From NCBI RefSeq assembly GCF_043641665.1, contig NC_092199.1:17378070-17442069 (forward strand): a stretch of DNA of 64,000 nt, in the 5' to 3' direction. Numbering within the stretch: position 1 is the first letter of the stretch; every line of letters starts with the position of its first letter. The translations under genes were made by a program, and so were the position numbers. This DNA is from Enoplosus armatus. Lineage: Eukaryota; Chordata; Actinopteri; Centrarchiformes; Enoplosidae. The notes beneath the pieces were generated by a model, which was not told the DNA's origin, searched no databases, and saw only the letters and a program-made list of their open reading frames with translations. Shown piece by piece: positions 27,501 through 35,431 of this stretch.

Positions 27501-30500
27501 ATTTCAGCAAAATAAAACATGAAAGAAACCATATATGTTGGAAGCAAAAACTCCCAATATTTTCAGCAGATTTGGGTTGCCAGAAACAGTCGTAAACAGA
27601 GCAAACAAGTCCTCTCTGAGTAGAGCTGTGATATTGTGATGCAGCTGACAGCTGATTAAGCTTCCATTCTAAAAGTTCAAAGTCTTGTGAAACTATGCTG
27701 CTCCTTAGCATTACAGAATATGTGTATGTGTATGCTTGTGAGGTAATGGGCAATCAAGCAGTTCCCCAGACCCTCTTGAGACACAAATATGTGTTTTTTT
27801 CTTTTTTGTTGTCCATTTCCTCCATTCGACTGTGTTTTTGTGTCGTTTCTCCCCCTGCTGCTTACGTCAAGCTGGCTGACTTCACCAGTGAAGAGGTAAC
27901 CACGAACAATGAGACGTTTCCTCCCTACTGCTAGTACACCCCTACGGGTCTACAGTTCCTCAGTAACATCCCAACAACAAACACACACACACAGAAATAC
28001 ACAAATAAGCATATATAAAAGTCTGTGTGCGCTATAAGCAAATTCTAATTATTGTAAAATTTGGGGGTTGCATTGTGACACAACATATGAACTTACTTCC
28101 GTATTTACTGTCGTAGAGTATGTGCTCCTTTCAAATCTGTATATTTGGGTTTAGTCTGTAATTACTGTAGTATGTAAACATCTTATCCTGGTTTCTGATC
28201 GCTGTCTGCCAATTTGTATCTTTGACTTATGTAATGTACATAGAAGAAACAGCAGGTCGATAAACAATATATTGATGATTCACATAGTGAAAATTGATGA
28301 TGAGGAGGATGATGGTCGAGGTCTTCACAGGTCCTTAATTTTAAACCCAATCTTCAATGAACAAGTGGAAAACCTACCCAAACCCGACATACATAAGTTA
28401 ATGTACAAAAAAAGAGGACCCAATCCTATGTGACCCAAAGACTGTTAGACCCTATCTGAATAGACCCGAGGATAATTAGATTCAGGGGCGGCATGGTGTC
28501 TCACAAAATGTCAATTGTAAAACATAAGGGAAGAGGATGGATCCAGGAGGATGGTTGAGCAACTTCAGAGGCTCAGGATTTGAGGTTAGCGAAGTAACTT
28601 CAGGTTTAACCCTGGGTTTTCATACCATGCCAGTGTGGGGTTTTCTCTAGGTGATCCGGCTGTCTCCCACAGTCCCACATGCAGATTAGGTTGATTGGTG
28701 ACTCTAAATTTGCCGTAGGTGTGAATGTCAGCGTTAATGGCTGACTGTCTCTGAGTCTGCTAGGACCCACTCGGGTACTAGACATATCGGCACACAGGCA
28801 CCAGACCTGAATAGACTGAATATAATTTGGACCCAGCCTGACTCATGTTTTAGATCTGGTCTTGAAAACCAAGAATGACCAAGGAGGACCCTTGAAGATC
28901 TTTAGAATACAGCAGTAACATGGAAGATACTTTGAGTATTACTTGTTTGTCTAGCATTACTGGTGTTATGATGAAGAAGCCGAAACTAGCAGATTGTTAA
29001 ACTGCAGCACTATCTGTCCAGCCAGAAACCACAGTGTCTTCATCCTCAGCTGTTAAGAAAACTCAAGTCAGTGTTGAAGACAAACACTCGGCAGACAGTG
29101 ATGAGAAACATGGATTTAAAAAACTGTATATACCCACATGAATCGGTTACCTGTGAATGTCATATTCCAAATATGAAGACCAAGATCACATTACAGGGGG
29201 TCTAGTGTGCATGTAACCATGCATGACCCTGTATTTGTCTCTCAAGTAAATCCCCATTTCTGCTTCATCAGTACCAGAAATACTTTATTGATCCCCAGGG
29301 GGAAATTACACAGTTACAGGTGCTCCCATTCAAGAGTAGAAAGTAGCATACATTTAGAAATGAGAAATATGTACAAATATAAGATATAAACAATAAAAAT
29401 AAGAAATGTATCATATACACATTTACAATATTTAAGTGAAAAAGGTAAAAAAAAAATATATATATATATATATATACACAATAACAATGTATATGTGTGT
29501 GTGTGCATATATCTATAGATATCTATAGATACAGATAAGATATACAGTGCATCCGGAAAGTATTCGTACCGCTTCACTTTTTCCAGTTTGTTATGTTACA
29601 GCCTTATTCCAAAATGGATTAAATTCTTTTTTTTCTCTCAAAAGTTTACACACAATACCCCATAATGACAAAGTGAAAAATGTTTTTTAGACAATTTAGC
29701 AAATTTATTAAAAATAAAACACTCAAATATATATTATAGTATCATAGTTACTATAGTTAGTTTACTATAGTATTATAGTAAATGGAAGTATCAGTTTAGG
29801 AGATCAAAATGGTGTACGTCCTGTACCATGGTGGACTAGTCTACTGTAATTCAGCAGCATGTTGCACCAGTTAAGATGCTGTTTCAGCATGGGTGTCATA
29901 CTTTACTTGAAGAAATATAACCAATTTTCTACAAAACCTTTTTGAACCCCAAAAGAAGCCAAAATTCACAAATGTTAAACATCTAAAAACAAGAAGCTGT
30001 ACAAGAACTCAATCAATCAATCAGTTTTATTTGTCACATGCAATCGTACAGGTACAGTCTCAGCAAAATGCAATGCTAGTTCCCACAAAGAGTTTCAAAA
30101 GAATAACAATTGAACATTTGAACATTCCTACAATTGACTCTGACTCTAAAGCAGAAATTAGAACAGAACTTCTCTTACCAAGATATCCTGGGTATGTTGA
30201 ACTTGCTTCATAGTACAGGCCCCAGGTCCACGTGGCCGGGATCGCAGCCGGTGTTTAATGCCTCCACGTTTTCTTCAGTGTTTCCCCCAGTGTTGAGGTG
30301 GACGCAGAGATGTTCTTGCTTGTCTATGTGGTTGGGATTATAGCTGCTGTTTATCCCCTCCACTGCACATCACATCAGTGACTTGGAGTTATATGTTCTC
30401 ATTGTCCCAATTAATCACAAAAGTATACACAAGTATTAATAAAATAAAATTAATAAAATTAAACGTAGTGGCTCTTTCACAGTGTTTCAGGGTTTTCATG

Positions 30501-32886
30501 ATGAAATGCTTCTAGAAACATTTCTAATAGTGGTTTCAATAATTCTGGTTTAAATGTTTTGTACAGATCTATGGGGAAACCATCACCATTTTTCCAGATT
30601 TCATGTTGTCAGTTGCTATCCCAATCTCTTCGAAGAATCGTACCATTAGAGTCGAAATAGTTCATTTATCCAAGAACCTACTTTGGGCTTGTTTGTTCAA
30701 TTATATCTCAGATTTATATTAAGTTTAAGCTTTCTAAATGATCTGTTAATTTTCATTTCAGGATCTACTGCTGTTTCCCTGTTGTCATCTATGATTGGTT
30801 ATTAATCTCTTGGTTTGTCATTGTTTAATCTGCCATGCTAATAATTTACCAGGGTTTTCCCATTGAGTATAAAATGTAATATAAAAGTCTGAGGAGACTA
30901 GAGGCTGCCCTAGCAGCTAATAATTTATTGTGTTCTGCTCTCTTTTTCCACTGAAGGAGTTCTTTTTCTAATACCTTCTTATGAAGATTTTGTATCTTTT
31001 ATTACAGTTGCATATTTTCTAGATTAACTTCTAGTCGTATAACCTACTATGTATGTAAGAAAGGACTTAAATACATCCATGCATCCAATACATGTCGTAT
31101 TCGTTTTTCACCAAACATGGTGCATGATCCAATATTAATATGCATCGTAGTAACAATCATGTATCTTCGAAGTTGATCCTGCTAAAATTAAAGGGAGTAC
31201 CCTTTATGGGTTGGGGTATACTCGATCAGAACTAGTTCTTAGGACGTGTTGTCCAGTAATATTGTTTAAATATGAGGATTATGGTGCACATTTTCAGCGA
31301 CTCTCTCCTGGAAGACATTCACAGTGTTGCACTTTGTTGTACACACGAAAAGTGACAGAAGTAGTTGTGTCAAGAACAAGTGGGCGTGAAGTGAGGGTTA
31401 AAGAGGTAGTGCACACTTAAACGTGTTTTTTGTGCTGTAAAGTAAATGATATGACTGTACTGTGATGAAACACATCAATACTGGTATTAATATTGACATT
31501 TCTTACCAAATGTATAAAAATCAGCATTTCATGGGTTGAAAATGGCCCAACATGCCATCTACTGATTAAAATCAGCCCTGAACCTTGCAAGGCCAATGCT
31601 GACATGGAGTCCACTGGTTCAGACTTCTCTGTCATGAAATTTCTATTTAAAAGAATGTTAATGCTGTCTAATCAGAGGTGGGTGGGCCACCTCCCACAGC
31701 CCTATGCCCTTGAGCGGGATGGCTAAGGCTATGTACTGCCACACCTCCACAGAAACACACACCGCGGAGCAACTCATAGTACAGCCACTAGTTCAGCTAC
31801 AACACAGGTAACCACAGAGTAACTCTCTCAAAGGGCCATAAATGTACTTCTACTCAATTCAAGTTCCACAGAGATGTAAATAGTAATGGTAATCAATCAG
31901 TCTAACTTTAACAGTGGATCCAAGGACCTCCTCATCATCGTAACACTGATTACCGTTTGTACCCTAAAACTTTTCAACCTAAATACTTGATAAACGGAAA
32001 CATATTTCAATTTCAATCATGTTAATACCACTACCATATACTTTTAAAAAGAGGGTTATTTCATTCAAAATGCATTTGGACTCATTTATGCTTTTCAAGT
32101 AATTGATCTTAAAAGCTTCCAGAAAATGAACAGTAGTAAGACTGGCATAGTCCTAATAAACCCAGACATTTGAAATGACTTTCAGTAAGTGCTTCAACTT
32201 TAAAATGATTAACTTATTGCTACTTATTGAAATCAATCACGCAGTGAAAAGCCGCTGTGGCGTGGCGCAAGCCATTGGAAATAATGGGTTTCAGAGTGCA
32301 GTGGTGCTGTTGTCGCGTTCTGCCTGAAAGGACCTTTAGTCCAACAGCTTCTGCCCTACTGGTAAGGCCACTTGTTGCAGCTGGGGCAAAGGGATCCCAC
32401 ACCCAGTCCCATGTGTTCAGTGCAGCGAGGTCTGTTACTCTGTCTTGTATCCTTCTGACATCTCACTGTGTAGTTCAGACACCTGCTGCAAAACTTCACC
32501 ATGAGAGAGCCATTGCATTTCAGAGTGATATAGCAGTGCATCATGCCCAGCATCCATGAAGAACCCTAATAAACCAGCACAAAAACAATAGGGTTTCAGC
32601 CCTTCAGGGTTAGAACCCTAATGATAAACTTTCACCTTCTCTCCACCCTCAGGCTGCCCTCCTGGTACCACTGGATGAGGACTTGGGACGTGACAGGAAG
32701 CTGACTGGCGCAAGCAACAAAGTGCCTGACTTTCCTTCTCCAGCAGGCCGGGAAATTCTGTTGCGTACGTGTGTCCCTCGGCCAGCACCATACTCCAAAG
32801 CTCTGCCTCAGAGGCTTTTCTGTGTGTTAATGAGGGAGGAGTTCAGGCTGGCAGGGGCATTCTCTTCAGACACTTCCTTCTTCTAA
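518..32886 (+). CDS. rab3gap1: rab3gap1: Rab3 GTPase-activating protein catalytic subunit, 24 coding exons, complete
   Basis: Coding exons: 518-535, 650-705, 2373-2451, 3070-3202, 3509-3587, 4237-4356, 5251-5416, 6290-6389, 7755-7836, 8188-8256, 9058-9131, 12547-12639, 12886-13058, 14634-14741, 15133-15305, 15686-15740, 16336-16704, 17262-17399, 21478-21705, 21877-21973, 24177-24280, 25322-25437, 25611-25713, 32653-32886. The lengths sum to 2967 nt, giving 988 aa plus stop; the human protein is 981 aa. All introns are GT/AG and phases agree at every junction. The product matches vertebrate RAB3GAP1 from MAADSD to the C-terminus FSSDTSFF. In the known family it pairs with RAB3GAP2, stimulates GTP hydrolysis by RAB3 and promotes nucleotide exchange on RAB18, acting in vesicle release and ER/lipid-droplet trafficking; human loss causes Warburg Micro syndrome. 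The conserved catalytic-domain part is in exons 17-20. Arg736 (in ELSAR) probably corresponds to human Arg728, reported as needed for GAP activity. No frameshift or premature stop was seen. Introns hold many transposons. Confidence 0.97.
650..705 (+). CDS. rab3gap1: rab3gap1 exon 2, aa 7-25
   Basis: Encodes [18 protein letters not shown] plus the first two bases of Arg25. Acceptor ttttgcag, donor gtaggc. Confidence 0.95.
913..984. repeat. perfect 31-bp inverted repeat with 10-base loop
   Basis: Arms 913-943 and 954-984 are exactly complementary (the left arm begins gcgttaaagatgctgctg) and are separated by ten bases. No TA or TTAA flanks were found. Its origin is unknown. Confidence 0.9.
1286..1680 (-). 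mobile_element. L1/Tx1-type LINE ORF2 C-terminal fragment
   Basis: On the - strand the frames read THIFWSC (a Cys/His motif typical of the L1 ORF2 tail), then [20 protein letters not shown] and [20 protein letters not shown] with a frame break near 1545. This is the usual end of fish L1-like ORF2. Non-functional. Confidence 0.7.
2373..2451 (+). CDS. rab3gap1: rab3gap1 exon 3, aa 25-51
   Basis: Completes Arg25 and encodes [20 protein letters not shown] then KLSPEK. Donor gtattc. Strong match to the vertebrate N-terminal region. Confidence 0.95.
2577..2720. repeat. imperfect foldback, about 65-bp arms
   Basis: Arms 2577-2640 and 2656-2720 are inverted copies (gtccattttgaac ... gttcaaaatggac) with several mismatches around a 15-base centre. 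In rab3gap1 intron 3. It looks like a MITE or a foldback element. Confidence 0.8.
3070..3202 (+). CDS. rab3gap1: rab3gap1 exon 4, aa 52-96
   Basis: Encodes [12 protein letters not shown], then [15 protein letters not shown] and KDELVE. Acceptor acacag, donor gtacgg. Confidence 0.95.
3509..3587 (+). CDS. rab3gap1: rab3gap1 exon 5, aa 96-122
   Basis: Encodes [20 protein letters not shown] followed by R and a split Trp122. Donor gtgagt. Confidence 0.96.
3790..4077 (+). mobile_element. TTAA-flanked MITE family A, copy 1
   Basis: Begins after TTAA (3786-3789) with aggtcccatattgtagaaag and ends before TTAA (4078-4081). It shares long stretches with 13138-13641 (inverted) and about 24690-24835. 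TTAA duplication suggests piggyBac-type mobilisation. In rab3gap1 intron 5. No coding capacity. Confidence 0.65.
4237..4356 (+). CDS. rab3gap1: rab3gap1 exon 6, aa 122-162
   Basis: Encodes [20 protein letters not shown] then [19 protein letters not shown], ending in split Cys162. Acceptor gacag, donor gtgagt. Confidence 0.96.
4600..4850 (-). mobile_element. LINE 3'-end fragment (L2-like)
   Basis: An (AAT)n run followed by acattttatttatagagcgc and the tract around ggtgagttttgattaatgg matches the general look of fish L2-like LINE 3' ends in reverse orientation. Call from memory of the family; limits approximate. Confidence 0.45.
5251..5416 (+). CDS. rab3gap1: rab3gap1 exon 7, aa 162-217
   Basis: Encodes [20 protein letters not shown], the invariant [17 protein letters not shown] and [12 protein letters not shown]. 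Donor gtaagt. Confidence 0.97.
5787..6115 (+). mobile_element. Ty3/gypsy pol fragment (reverse transcriptase / RNase H)
   Basis: In rab3gap1 intron 7. One frame reads [20 protein letters not shown] then [15 protein letters not shown], the segment after the catalytic YxDD box in gypsy RT. Further on, another frame gives [15 protein letters not shown], resembling the RT/RNase H linker. Frames are broken; a relic. Confidence 0.6.
6290..6389 (+). CDS. rab3gap1: rab3gap1 exon 8, aa 218-251
   Basis: Encodes [20 protein letters not shown] then [13 protein letters not shown]. Pyrimidine-rich acceptor, donor gtacgc. Confidence 0.96.
7755..7836 (+). CDS. rab3gap1: rab3gap1 exon 9, aa 251-278
   Basis: Encodes [20 protein letters not shown] then GACEEPI. 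Acceptor tggcag, donor gtaaag. Confidence 0.95.
8188..8256 (+). CDS. rab3gap1: rab3gap1 exon 10, aa 278-301
   Basis: Encodes [20 protein letters not shown] then DVY. Acceptor ttgtag, donor gtaaga. Confidence 0.95.
9058..9131 (+). CDS. rab3gap1: rab3gap1 exon 11, aa 301-326
   Basis: Encodes [20 protein letters not shown] then PQCLL. Acceptor cggcag, donor gtaaga. The next intron (9132-12546) carries a dead Tc1 element. Confidence 0.95.
10510..11757 (+). mobile_element. Tc1-type transposon, inactive copy, 1248 bp
   Basis: Terminal inverted repeats start cactatattgccaaaagtat and end with the complement; TA dinucleotides flank both ends (10508-10509, 11758-11759). It lies in rab3gap1 intron 11. 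The transposase frame has a stop at 10923-10925 and a substituted catalytic residue, so this copy is dead. Confidence 0.92.
10560..11675 (+). pseudogene. Tc1 transposase, DD34E class, broken
   Basis: A single frame of 371 codons after the first Met, split only by TAA at 10923. N-terminal paired-type helix-turn-helix ([20 protein letters not shown]), then catalytic motifs WSDESRF and FQHDCAP. The third motif reads [11 protein letters not shown] where the family has Glu: the catalytic Glu codon is AAA (Lys). Spacing of 34 residues between the second Asp and this position is kept. It belongs to the element at 10510-11757. Confidence 0.9.
11888..12060. mobile_element. possible DNA-transposon fragment
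   Basis: Starts cagtgttgggcaagttact and continues with repeated ttactt/gtaac motifs, as seen at the ends of some fish hAT-like repeats. Family and limits uncertain. Confidence 0.3.
12547..12639 (+). CDS. rab3gap1: rab3gap1 exon 12, aa 326-357
   Basis: Encodes [20 protein letters not shown] then AEEEGK. The donor is gttgct, weak for a vertebrate 5' splice site, but it is the only position that joins in frame to [11 protein letters not shown]. Confidence 0.93.
12886..13058 (+). CDS. rab3gap1: rab3gap1 exon 13, aa 357-414
   Basis: Encodes [30 protein letters not shown] and [15 protein letters not shown]. Acceptor ctgcag, donor gtaagg. Confidence 0.96.
13138..13641 (-). mobile_element. TTAA-flanked MITE family A, copy 2 (full length)
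   Basis: Terminal inverted repeats AGGTCCCATATT and AATATGGGACCT sit directly between TTAA at 13134-13137 and 13642-13645. It is the inverse of copy 1 (3790-4077). 504 bp, in rab3gap1 intron 13. No transposase. Confidence 0.75.
14634..14741 (+). CDS. rab3gap1: rab3gap1 exon 14, aa 415-450
   Basis: Encodes [20 protein letters not shown] then a low-complexity linker ending NSDY. This linker is also variable in other vertebrates. Donor gtatgt. Confidence 0.93.
15133..15305 (+). CDS. rab3gap1: rab3gap1 exon 15, aa 451-508
   Basis: Encodes [40 protein letters not shown] and WENNYLIC. Donor gtgggt. Confidence 0.96.
15686..15740 (+). CDS. rab3gap1: rab3gap1 exon 16, aa 508-526
   Basis: Encodes [19 protein letters not shown], conserved in vertebrate RAB3GAP1. 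Donor gtaacc. Confidence 0.96.
16336..16704 (+). CDS. rab3gap1: rab3gap1 exon 17, aa 527-649
   Basis: Longest exon. Encodes [17 protein letters not shown], a variable linker, the acidic conserved motif [18 protein letters not shown], and SLYVPVTQ. Donor gtcagg. Confidence 0.96.
17262..17399 (+). CDS. rab3gap1: rab3gap1 exon 18, aa 650-695
   Basis: Encodes [20 protein letters not shown] then [20 protein letters not shown], ending SFK. Very highly conserved in the family. Donor gtgagc. Confidence 0.97.
18215..19645 (-). mobile_element. Tc1-type transposon, second family, inactive, 1431 bp
   Basis: Ends cactgctcaaaaaaaggg and its complement tttttgagcagtg are flanked by TA (18213-18214, 19646-19647). 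Transposase runs on the - strand. In rab3gap1 intron 18 (17400-21477). Rejected as active because of a stop and a frameshift. Confidence 0.9.
18383..19440 (-). pseudogene. Tc1 transposase, DD34E class, broken
   Basis: From high to low coordinates: helix-turn-helix ([20 protein letters not shown]), [15 protein letters not shown] then an in-frame stop at 18994-18996. The same frame continues with [11 protein letters not shown], where family members have DES, to GGGSVMVW. After a frameshift near 18780 it resumes as [11 protein letters not shown] and [11 protein letters not shown]. The two Asp and the Glu are present. Confidence 0.85.
19648..21477 (+). other. distal part of rab3gap1 intron 18, no feature recognised
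   Basis: About 1.8 kb between the Tc1 copy and exon 19. I see only short AT-rich and simple stretches and the ttagctagctagc-type motifs around 20730; no gene signal. Confidence 0.6.
21478..21705 (+). CDS. rab3gap1: rab3gap1 exon 19, aa 696-771 (conserved catalytic region)
   Basis: Encodes [40 protein letters not shown] and [16 protein letters not shown]. Arg736 in ELSAR is the likely counterpart of human Arg728. Confidence 0.97.
21877..21973 (+). CDS. rab3gap1: rab3gap1 exon 20, aa 772-804
   Basis: Encodes [20 protein letters not shown] then [12 protein letters not shown]. Donor gtgagt. Confidence 0.96.
22320..23280 (+). mobile_element. L1-type LINE ORF1 relic
   Basis: In rab3gap1 intron 20. 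An open stretch reads as a coiled coil ([37 protein letters not shown]). Further frames give [16 protein letters not shown] and [18 protein letters not shown], the order seen in the RNA-binding ORF1p of fish L1 elements. Several stops and shifts; decayed. Limits approximate. Confidence 0.65.
23382..23593 (+). repeat. interspersed SINE-like repeat, copy 1
   Basis: Contains gctgccatacaaggtgctgg, agtgtcttgctcaaggacac and caccatgctgcccg. The same block order occurs at 56905-57101. Abundant repeat type in fish; class uncertain. Confidence 0.55.
24177..24280 (+). CDS. rab3gap1: rab3gap1 exon 21, aa 804-838
   Basis: Encodes [20 protein letters not shown] then [15 protein letters not shown]. Acceptor taacag, donor gtcagt. 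Confidence 0.93.
24640..24836 (+). mobile_element. MITE family A, partial copy 3
   Basis: In rab3gap1 intron 21. Shares ctgaggggctgcatgaaggg and tcccagaataaagatataga with copy 1. The ends with TTAA are not found. Confidence 0.6.
25322..25437 (+). CDS. rab3gap1: rab3gap1 exon 22, aa 839-877
   Basis: Encodes [20 protein letters not shown] then [18 protein letters not shown]. Donor gtaagt. Confidence 0.94.
25611..25713 (+). CDS. rab3gap1: rab3gap1 exon 23, aa 877-911
   Basis: Encodes [20 protein letters not shown] then [11 protein letters not shown]. Followed by a 6.9-kb intron (25714-32652), the longest of the gene. Confidence 0.95.
26725..27078 (-). mobile_element. MITE family B, copy 1
   Basis: In rab3gap1 intron 23. 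Contains cctatactgcagccagccac, agctgtcatgtcatccatct and the end ttatatacagcc. It is the reverse orientation of 48521-48955 and 55180-55652. No coding capacity; limits approximate. Confidence 0.65.
27872..27895 (+). CDS. rab3gap1: candidate 24-nt alternative exon of rab3gap1
   Basis: In the last intron, a pyrimidine-rich stretch ending tacgtcaag is followed by 24 nt that read LADFTSEE in phase 0 and then a gtaacc donor. Exons 23 and 24 both meet in phase 0, so inclusion would add eight residues after NAQR without breaking the frame. This is inference from splice-like signals only; the main model does not need it. Confidence 0.35.
29270..29450 (-). mobile_element. LINE 3'-end fragment (possibly Rex1/CR1-type)
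   Basis: The motif actttattgatccccagggg followed by A-rich sequence is typical of 3' ends of fish CR1/Rex-type LINEs in reverse orientation. It runs into a TA/TG microsatellite at about 29455-29545. Confidence 0.4.
29545..29728 (+). mobile_element. isolated left terminal repeat of a Tc1-type element
   Basis: Begins after TA (29543-29544) with cagtgcatccggaaagtatt, and follows the left terminal repeat of the intact Tc1 at 43017-44651 for about 180 bp, including the accccataatgacaaagtg block. No transposase follows. In rab3gap1 intron 23. Confidence 0.8.
30004..30100 (-). mobile_element. LINE 3'-end fragment
   Basis: An (aatc)n start, then agttttatttgtcacatgca and caggtacagtctcag, as in many fish LINE 3' ends. 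Short and low-confidence. Confidence 0.4.
30110..32652 (+). other. distal part of rab3gap1 intron 23, no gene recognised
   Basis: About 2.5 kb. Open frames here are short and show no recognised protein similarity. A stretch around 32235-32560 has the look of a repeat but was not identified. Confidence 0.55.
32653..32886 (+). CDS. rab3gap1: rab3gap1 exon 24 (last coding), aa 912-988 and stop
   Basis: Encodes a variable start, then [40 protein letters not shown] and [13 protein letters not shown] before TAA. The C-terminus is almost identical to other vertebrates. Confidence 0.97.
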   Translation, partial: AALLVPLDEDLGRDRKLTGASNKVPDFPSPAGREILLRTCVPRPAPYSKALPQRLFCVLMREEFRLAGAFSSDTSFF

Positions 32887-33325
32887 GGTTTAAAAAAAAA
32901 AAAAAAAAGTTGCACAGTAGGGGTTTACTTATCCCACTTGTTGATGCTGTGCTGATGGCATTGCAGCACAGGTGCTGATTCCTAAAATGAGAGCGTTTTG
33001 CACATAAATACATAAAATGCAATCACACATCAATAGCTTCTGCTCTGAAGTAATTACATTCTTAATATTGGAAAAATATAGATTTACTTATTACAGCAGA
33101 AGCCAGCGTGATCACTCTTACGTTTGCATTAATTCAATGGAAACAGTTGTATTATCACTTCAACCAATGGTAAATGCTTTTTAGTTTCTACAATGATGGT
33201 CATTGATGTAACAAGTGATGTGAGTGATCTGTGTATGTAGGCAATGTGTGCACAGTACATGTTAAATGTTGGTTCAAATTGTCCTCTAATCTAAAAACAA
33301 TAAACACTGTTCATCTGTCTCAATT
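32887..33325 (+). other. rab3gap1: rab3gap1 3' UTR with polyadenylation signal
   Basis: The stop is followed by a (T)A-rich run and about 440 bp of non-coding sequence. AATAAA at 33299-33304 is the best polyadenylation signal, so cleavage is expected near 33315-33330; the end is approximate. Parts of this UTR recur at 45599-45740. Confidence 0.6.
33299..33304 (+). promoter_or_regulatory. polyadenylation signal AATAAA of rab3gap1
   Basis: Canonical hexamer 413 bp after the stop codon, followed by a TG-rich stretch (ctgtctc, ggtgcctctggtttgg) as expected downstream of a cleavage site. Confidence 0.6.
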
Positions 33326-33734
33326 GGTGCCTCTGGTTTGGCATCTGAAACCGTGTTCCATTTGTATTAATGATCATTTACACTTTGAAGCCAGAACTGG
33401 ATGAGCGGCGAAAGACACATGTTCAAAACAAGAACACATGACATAGCTATATACAGTATCTCTGGCCAGCTCACTAATGAGCATTGCTATCTGAACAAAT
33501 GAGAAAGATATTGCAGCAATAGCAATAACAACTATAATAATAGGAATATGACTAATAATAGTAGTAACAACTATTATAAAACTATTTCACAATAAAAGCC
33601 TTCATTTACCTTCAGAGCTTATTGTTTGTGCATTTCTCAAATTAAAATGTCTTCTGTATCGTCATTATTATCGTCATCATTTCTGCCACATGGTTCTCTT
33701 GTTCTATCCTGCTTATTACTGACCACATGCCAAG

Positions 33735-34440
33735 TTATACATTGGAGATGAAGCGGCGATACCAACCAGCCAAATCCAAAAATGATCTTATCTTCCTCTT
33801 GGTCATTGGAGCAAGGGCTTCAATCTTATTCACATGAGGGTGGATGACACCACCCCCAATGATGTAACCAAGGTACCCAATGTGACATTGGCGTGCATTG
33901 ATGACCAATCCAGCTTTCCGTTGTAGGACATCAGAAAGGTGTTGAATGTGATCCTCCCAGGTCTCACTGAACATCACAATGTCATCAATGTATGCCGGTG
34001 CATATCCATCAGCTCCTCTCAGGACTTCATCCACCAGCCTCTGAAACGTAGCTGGAGCTCCGTGCAGTCCAAAAGGCATTGTTCTGAAATGATAAAGTCC
34101 ACTAGGAATCCTAAACATTGTATAGTCTTTAGAAGACTCAGTCAATGGCACCTGCCAATACAGTTTACAGAGATCAAGTGTTGTAAGATACTTGGCATTT
34201 CCCAAATGCGCAATCAACTCCCCTACTCTTGGTATTGGGTTTGATCTTGGCATTGATCAAAAGCAGAAACAGCATTCAGTTTAGAGAAATGTATGTCTAG
34301 ATGGCTCAATGACCCCCATGCCAAGCATGTCTTCCATCTCCTGCTTCAGTGCAGGTTGTGTCCCTGATGGGTTGTTGGTTGAGACAACGTAGCCGTATAT
34401 CATGTTGGATGATGTATTGATGATGCAGGTCTGTCAAGCC
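33735..34440 (-). pseudogene. gypsy reverse transcriptase remnant
   Basis: The frame from 34253 reads LTTLDLCKLYWQVPLTESSK, FRIPSGLYHFRTMPFGLHGA, AYIDDIVMFSETWEDH (catalytic YIDD box) and ends near FLDLAGWYRRFISNV. Upstream, to 34440, broken frames give LKQEMEDMLGMGVIEPS, the usual RT start. RNase H does not follow. Confidence 0.85.
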
Positions 34441-34988
34441 AAATTAACATGAAATACCTGATGCTTCTTTCGGCGATCTGGCATGCACAGTTCATAGGTG
34501 ACAGAACCTACTTTCCTGTTGATCACATAGGGCCCCTGCCACTTGGCTAAAAGACCACTCTCTGATGTTGGAAGAAGAAACAGAACTTTGTGGCCCTCTT
34601 GGAAGAACCTCCGGAGAGCCACCTTGTCATAGTTCTGCTTTTGACACCACTGAGCACTGACCAGATGAGTGTTGGCCATCTCCTGGAACTGTTCAAGTTT
34701 GTCTCTCATCTTCAATACATAAGAGAGAACACCACATTGAATTTCAGGTTTTGGTCCCACCCTGCTGCGATGATACAGTTGCTCACCCTTCAGAAGAAAT
34801 ACCTCCCTGACACTCTCTGTAGCCTCAGTTGAGTCAGAGACACACTTGGAAAAGAGGGGTGCTAGAGGGTGGTCCTGCCTTTGAAGCTGGGCTATATCAC
34901 TTAGTATGACCAATAGTTCATCACTTTCTGGCTCTCGAACTGGCTCCACAATCCTTGTTCCCCTCACTTTACACTGTCTCCTCTGCAC
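34434..34988 (-). pseudogene. gypsy integrase remnant lacking the catalytic core
   Basis: 184 codons. Starts with the segment before the integrase zinc finger (LQRQDHPLAPLFSKC), runs to EQLYHRSRVG, then jumps to the C-terminal part: MRDKLEQFQEMANTHLVSAQ, KVLFLLPTSESGLLAKWQGP and HQVFHVNLA. The DDE core that normally lies between is absent, an internal in-frame deletion. It lies 5' of RT. Confidence 0.75.
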
Positions 34989-35120
34989 TCTGCTCTTCCT
35001 TGCACAACCCTGTCTGGATCCCTCAGCCTCAGGAATTTCACTGCCTAGAAGTCACCCCAACCTAGACCTGGCTCTGAATGGTGCTCACTGTGTTTGGACC
35101 TGGTGACTGCAATCATACCC

Positions 35121-35431
35121 TCACATCCATCTGGCTATCAGATCCCAAAGGATGTGGAGATCCCTGCCCAACACCACTTGGTAAGGAAGTTTATCCATTA
35201 CTCCCACTGACAGTAAATACTGCTGGCCATCAACTTGAATATTGACATTAGCAAAGGGGTAGTCTACAGTGTCACCCTGAACACACCAAACTTTAACTCT
35301 CCTACTGAAGGTGACATCCCTGGGGAGACAATCCTGCCTGACAAGAGTGCGGCTACTACCTGAATCTAAGAGGGCAACACAAGGCTTTACCTCAATAAAG
35401 ACACGTGTGCTCTTCATCACTGCGGTGCTAG
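35121..35431 (-). pseudogene. gypsy aspartic protease remnant
   Basis: Reads CVALLDSGSSRTLVRQDCL (retropepsin DSG active site), then VDGQQYLLSVGVMDKLPYQV and VLGRDLHILWDL. About the normal length for a retropepsin. Its upstream connection to gag is cut by the solo LTR. Confidence 0.8.

Noticed and set aside
32257..32559. 100-aa open frame before the last rab3gap1 exon
   Set aside because: Intronic, no splice-compatible phase with conserved residues, and no recognised similarity.
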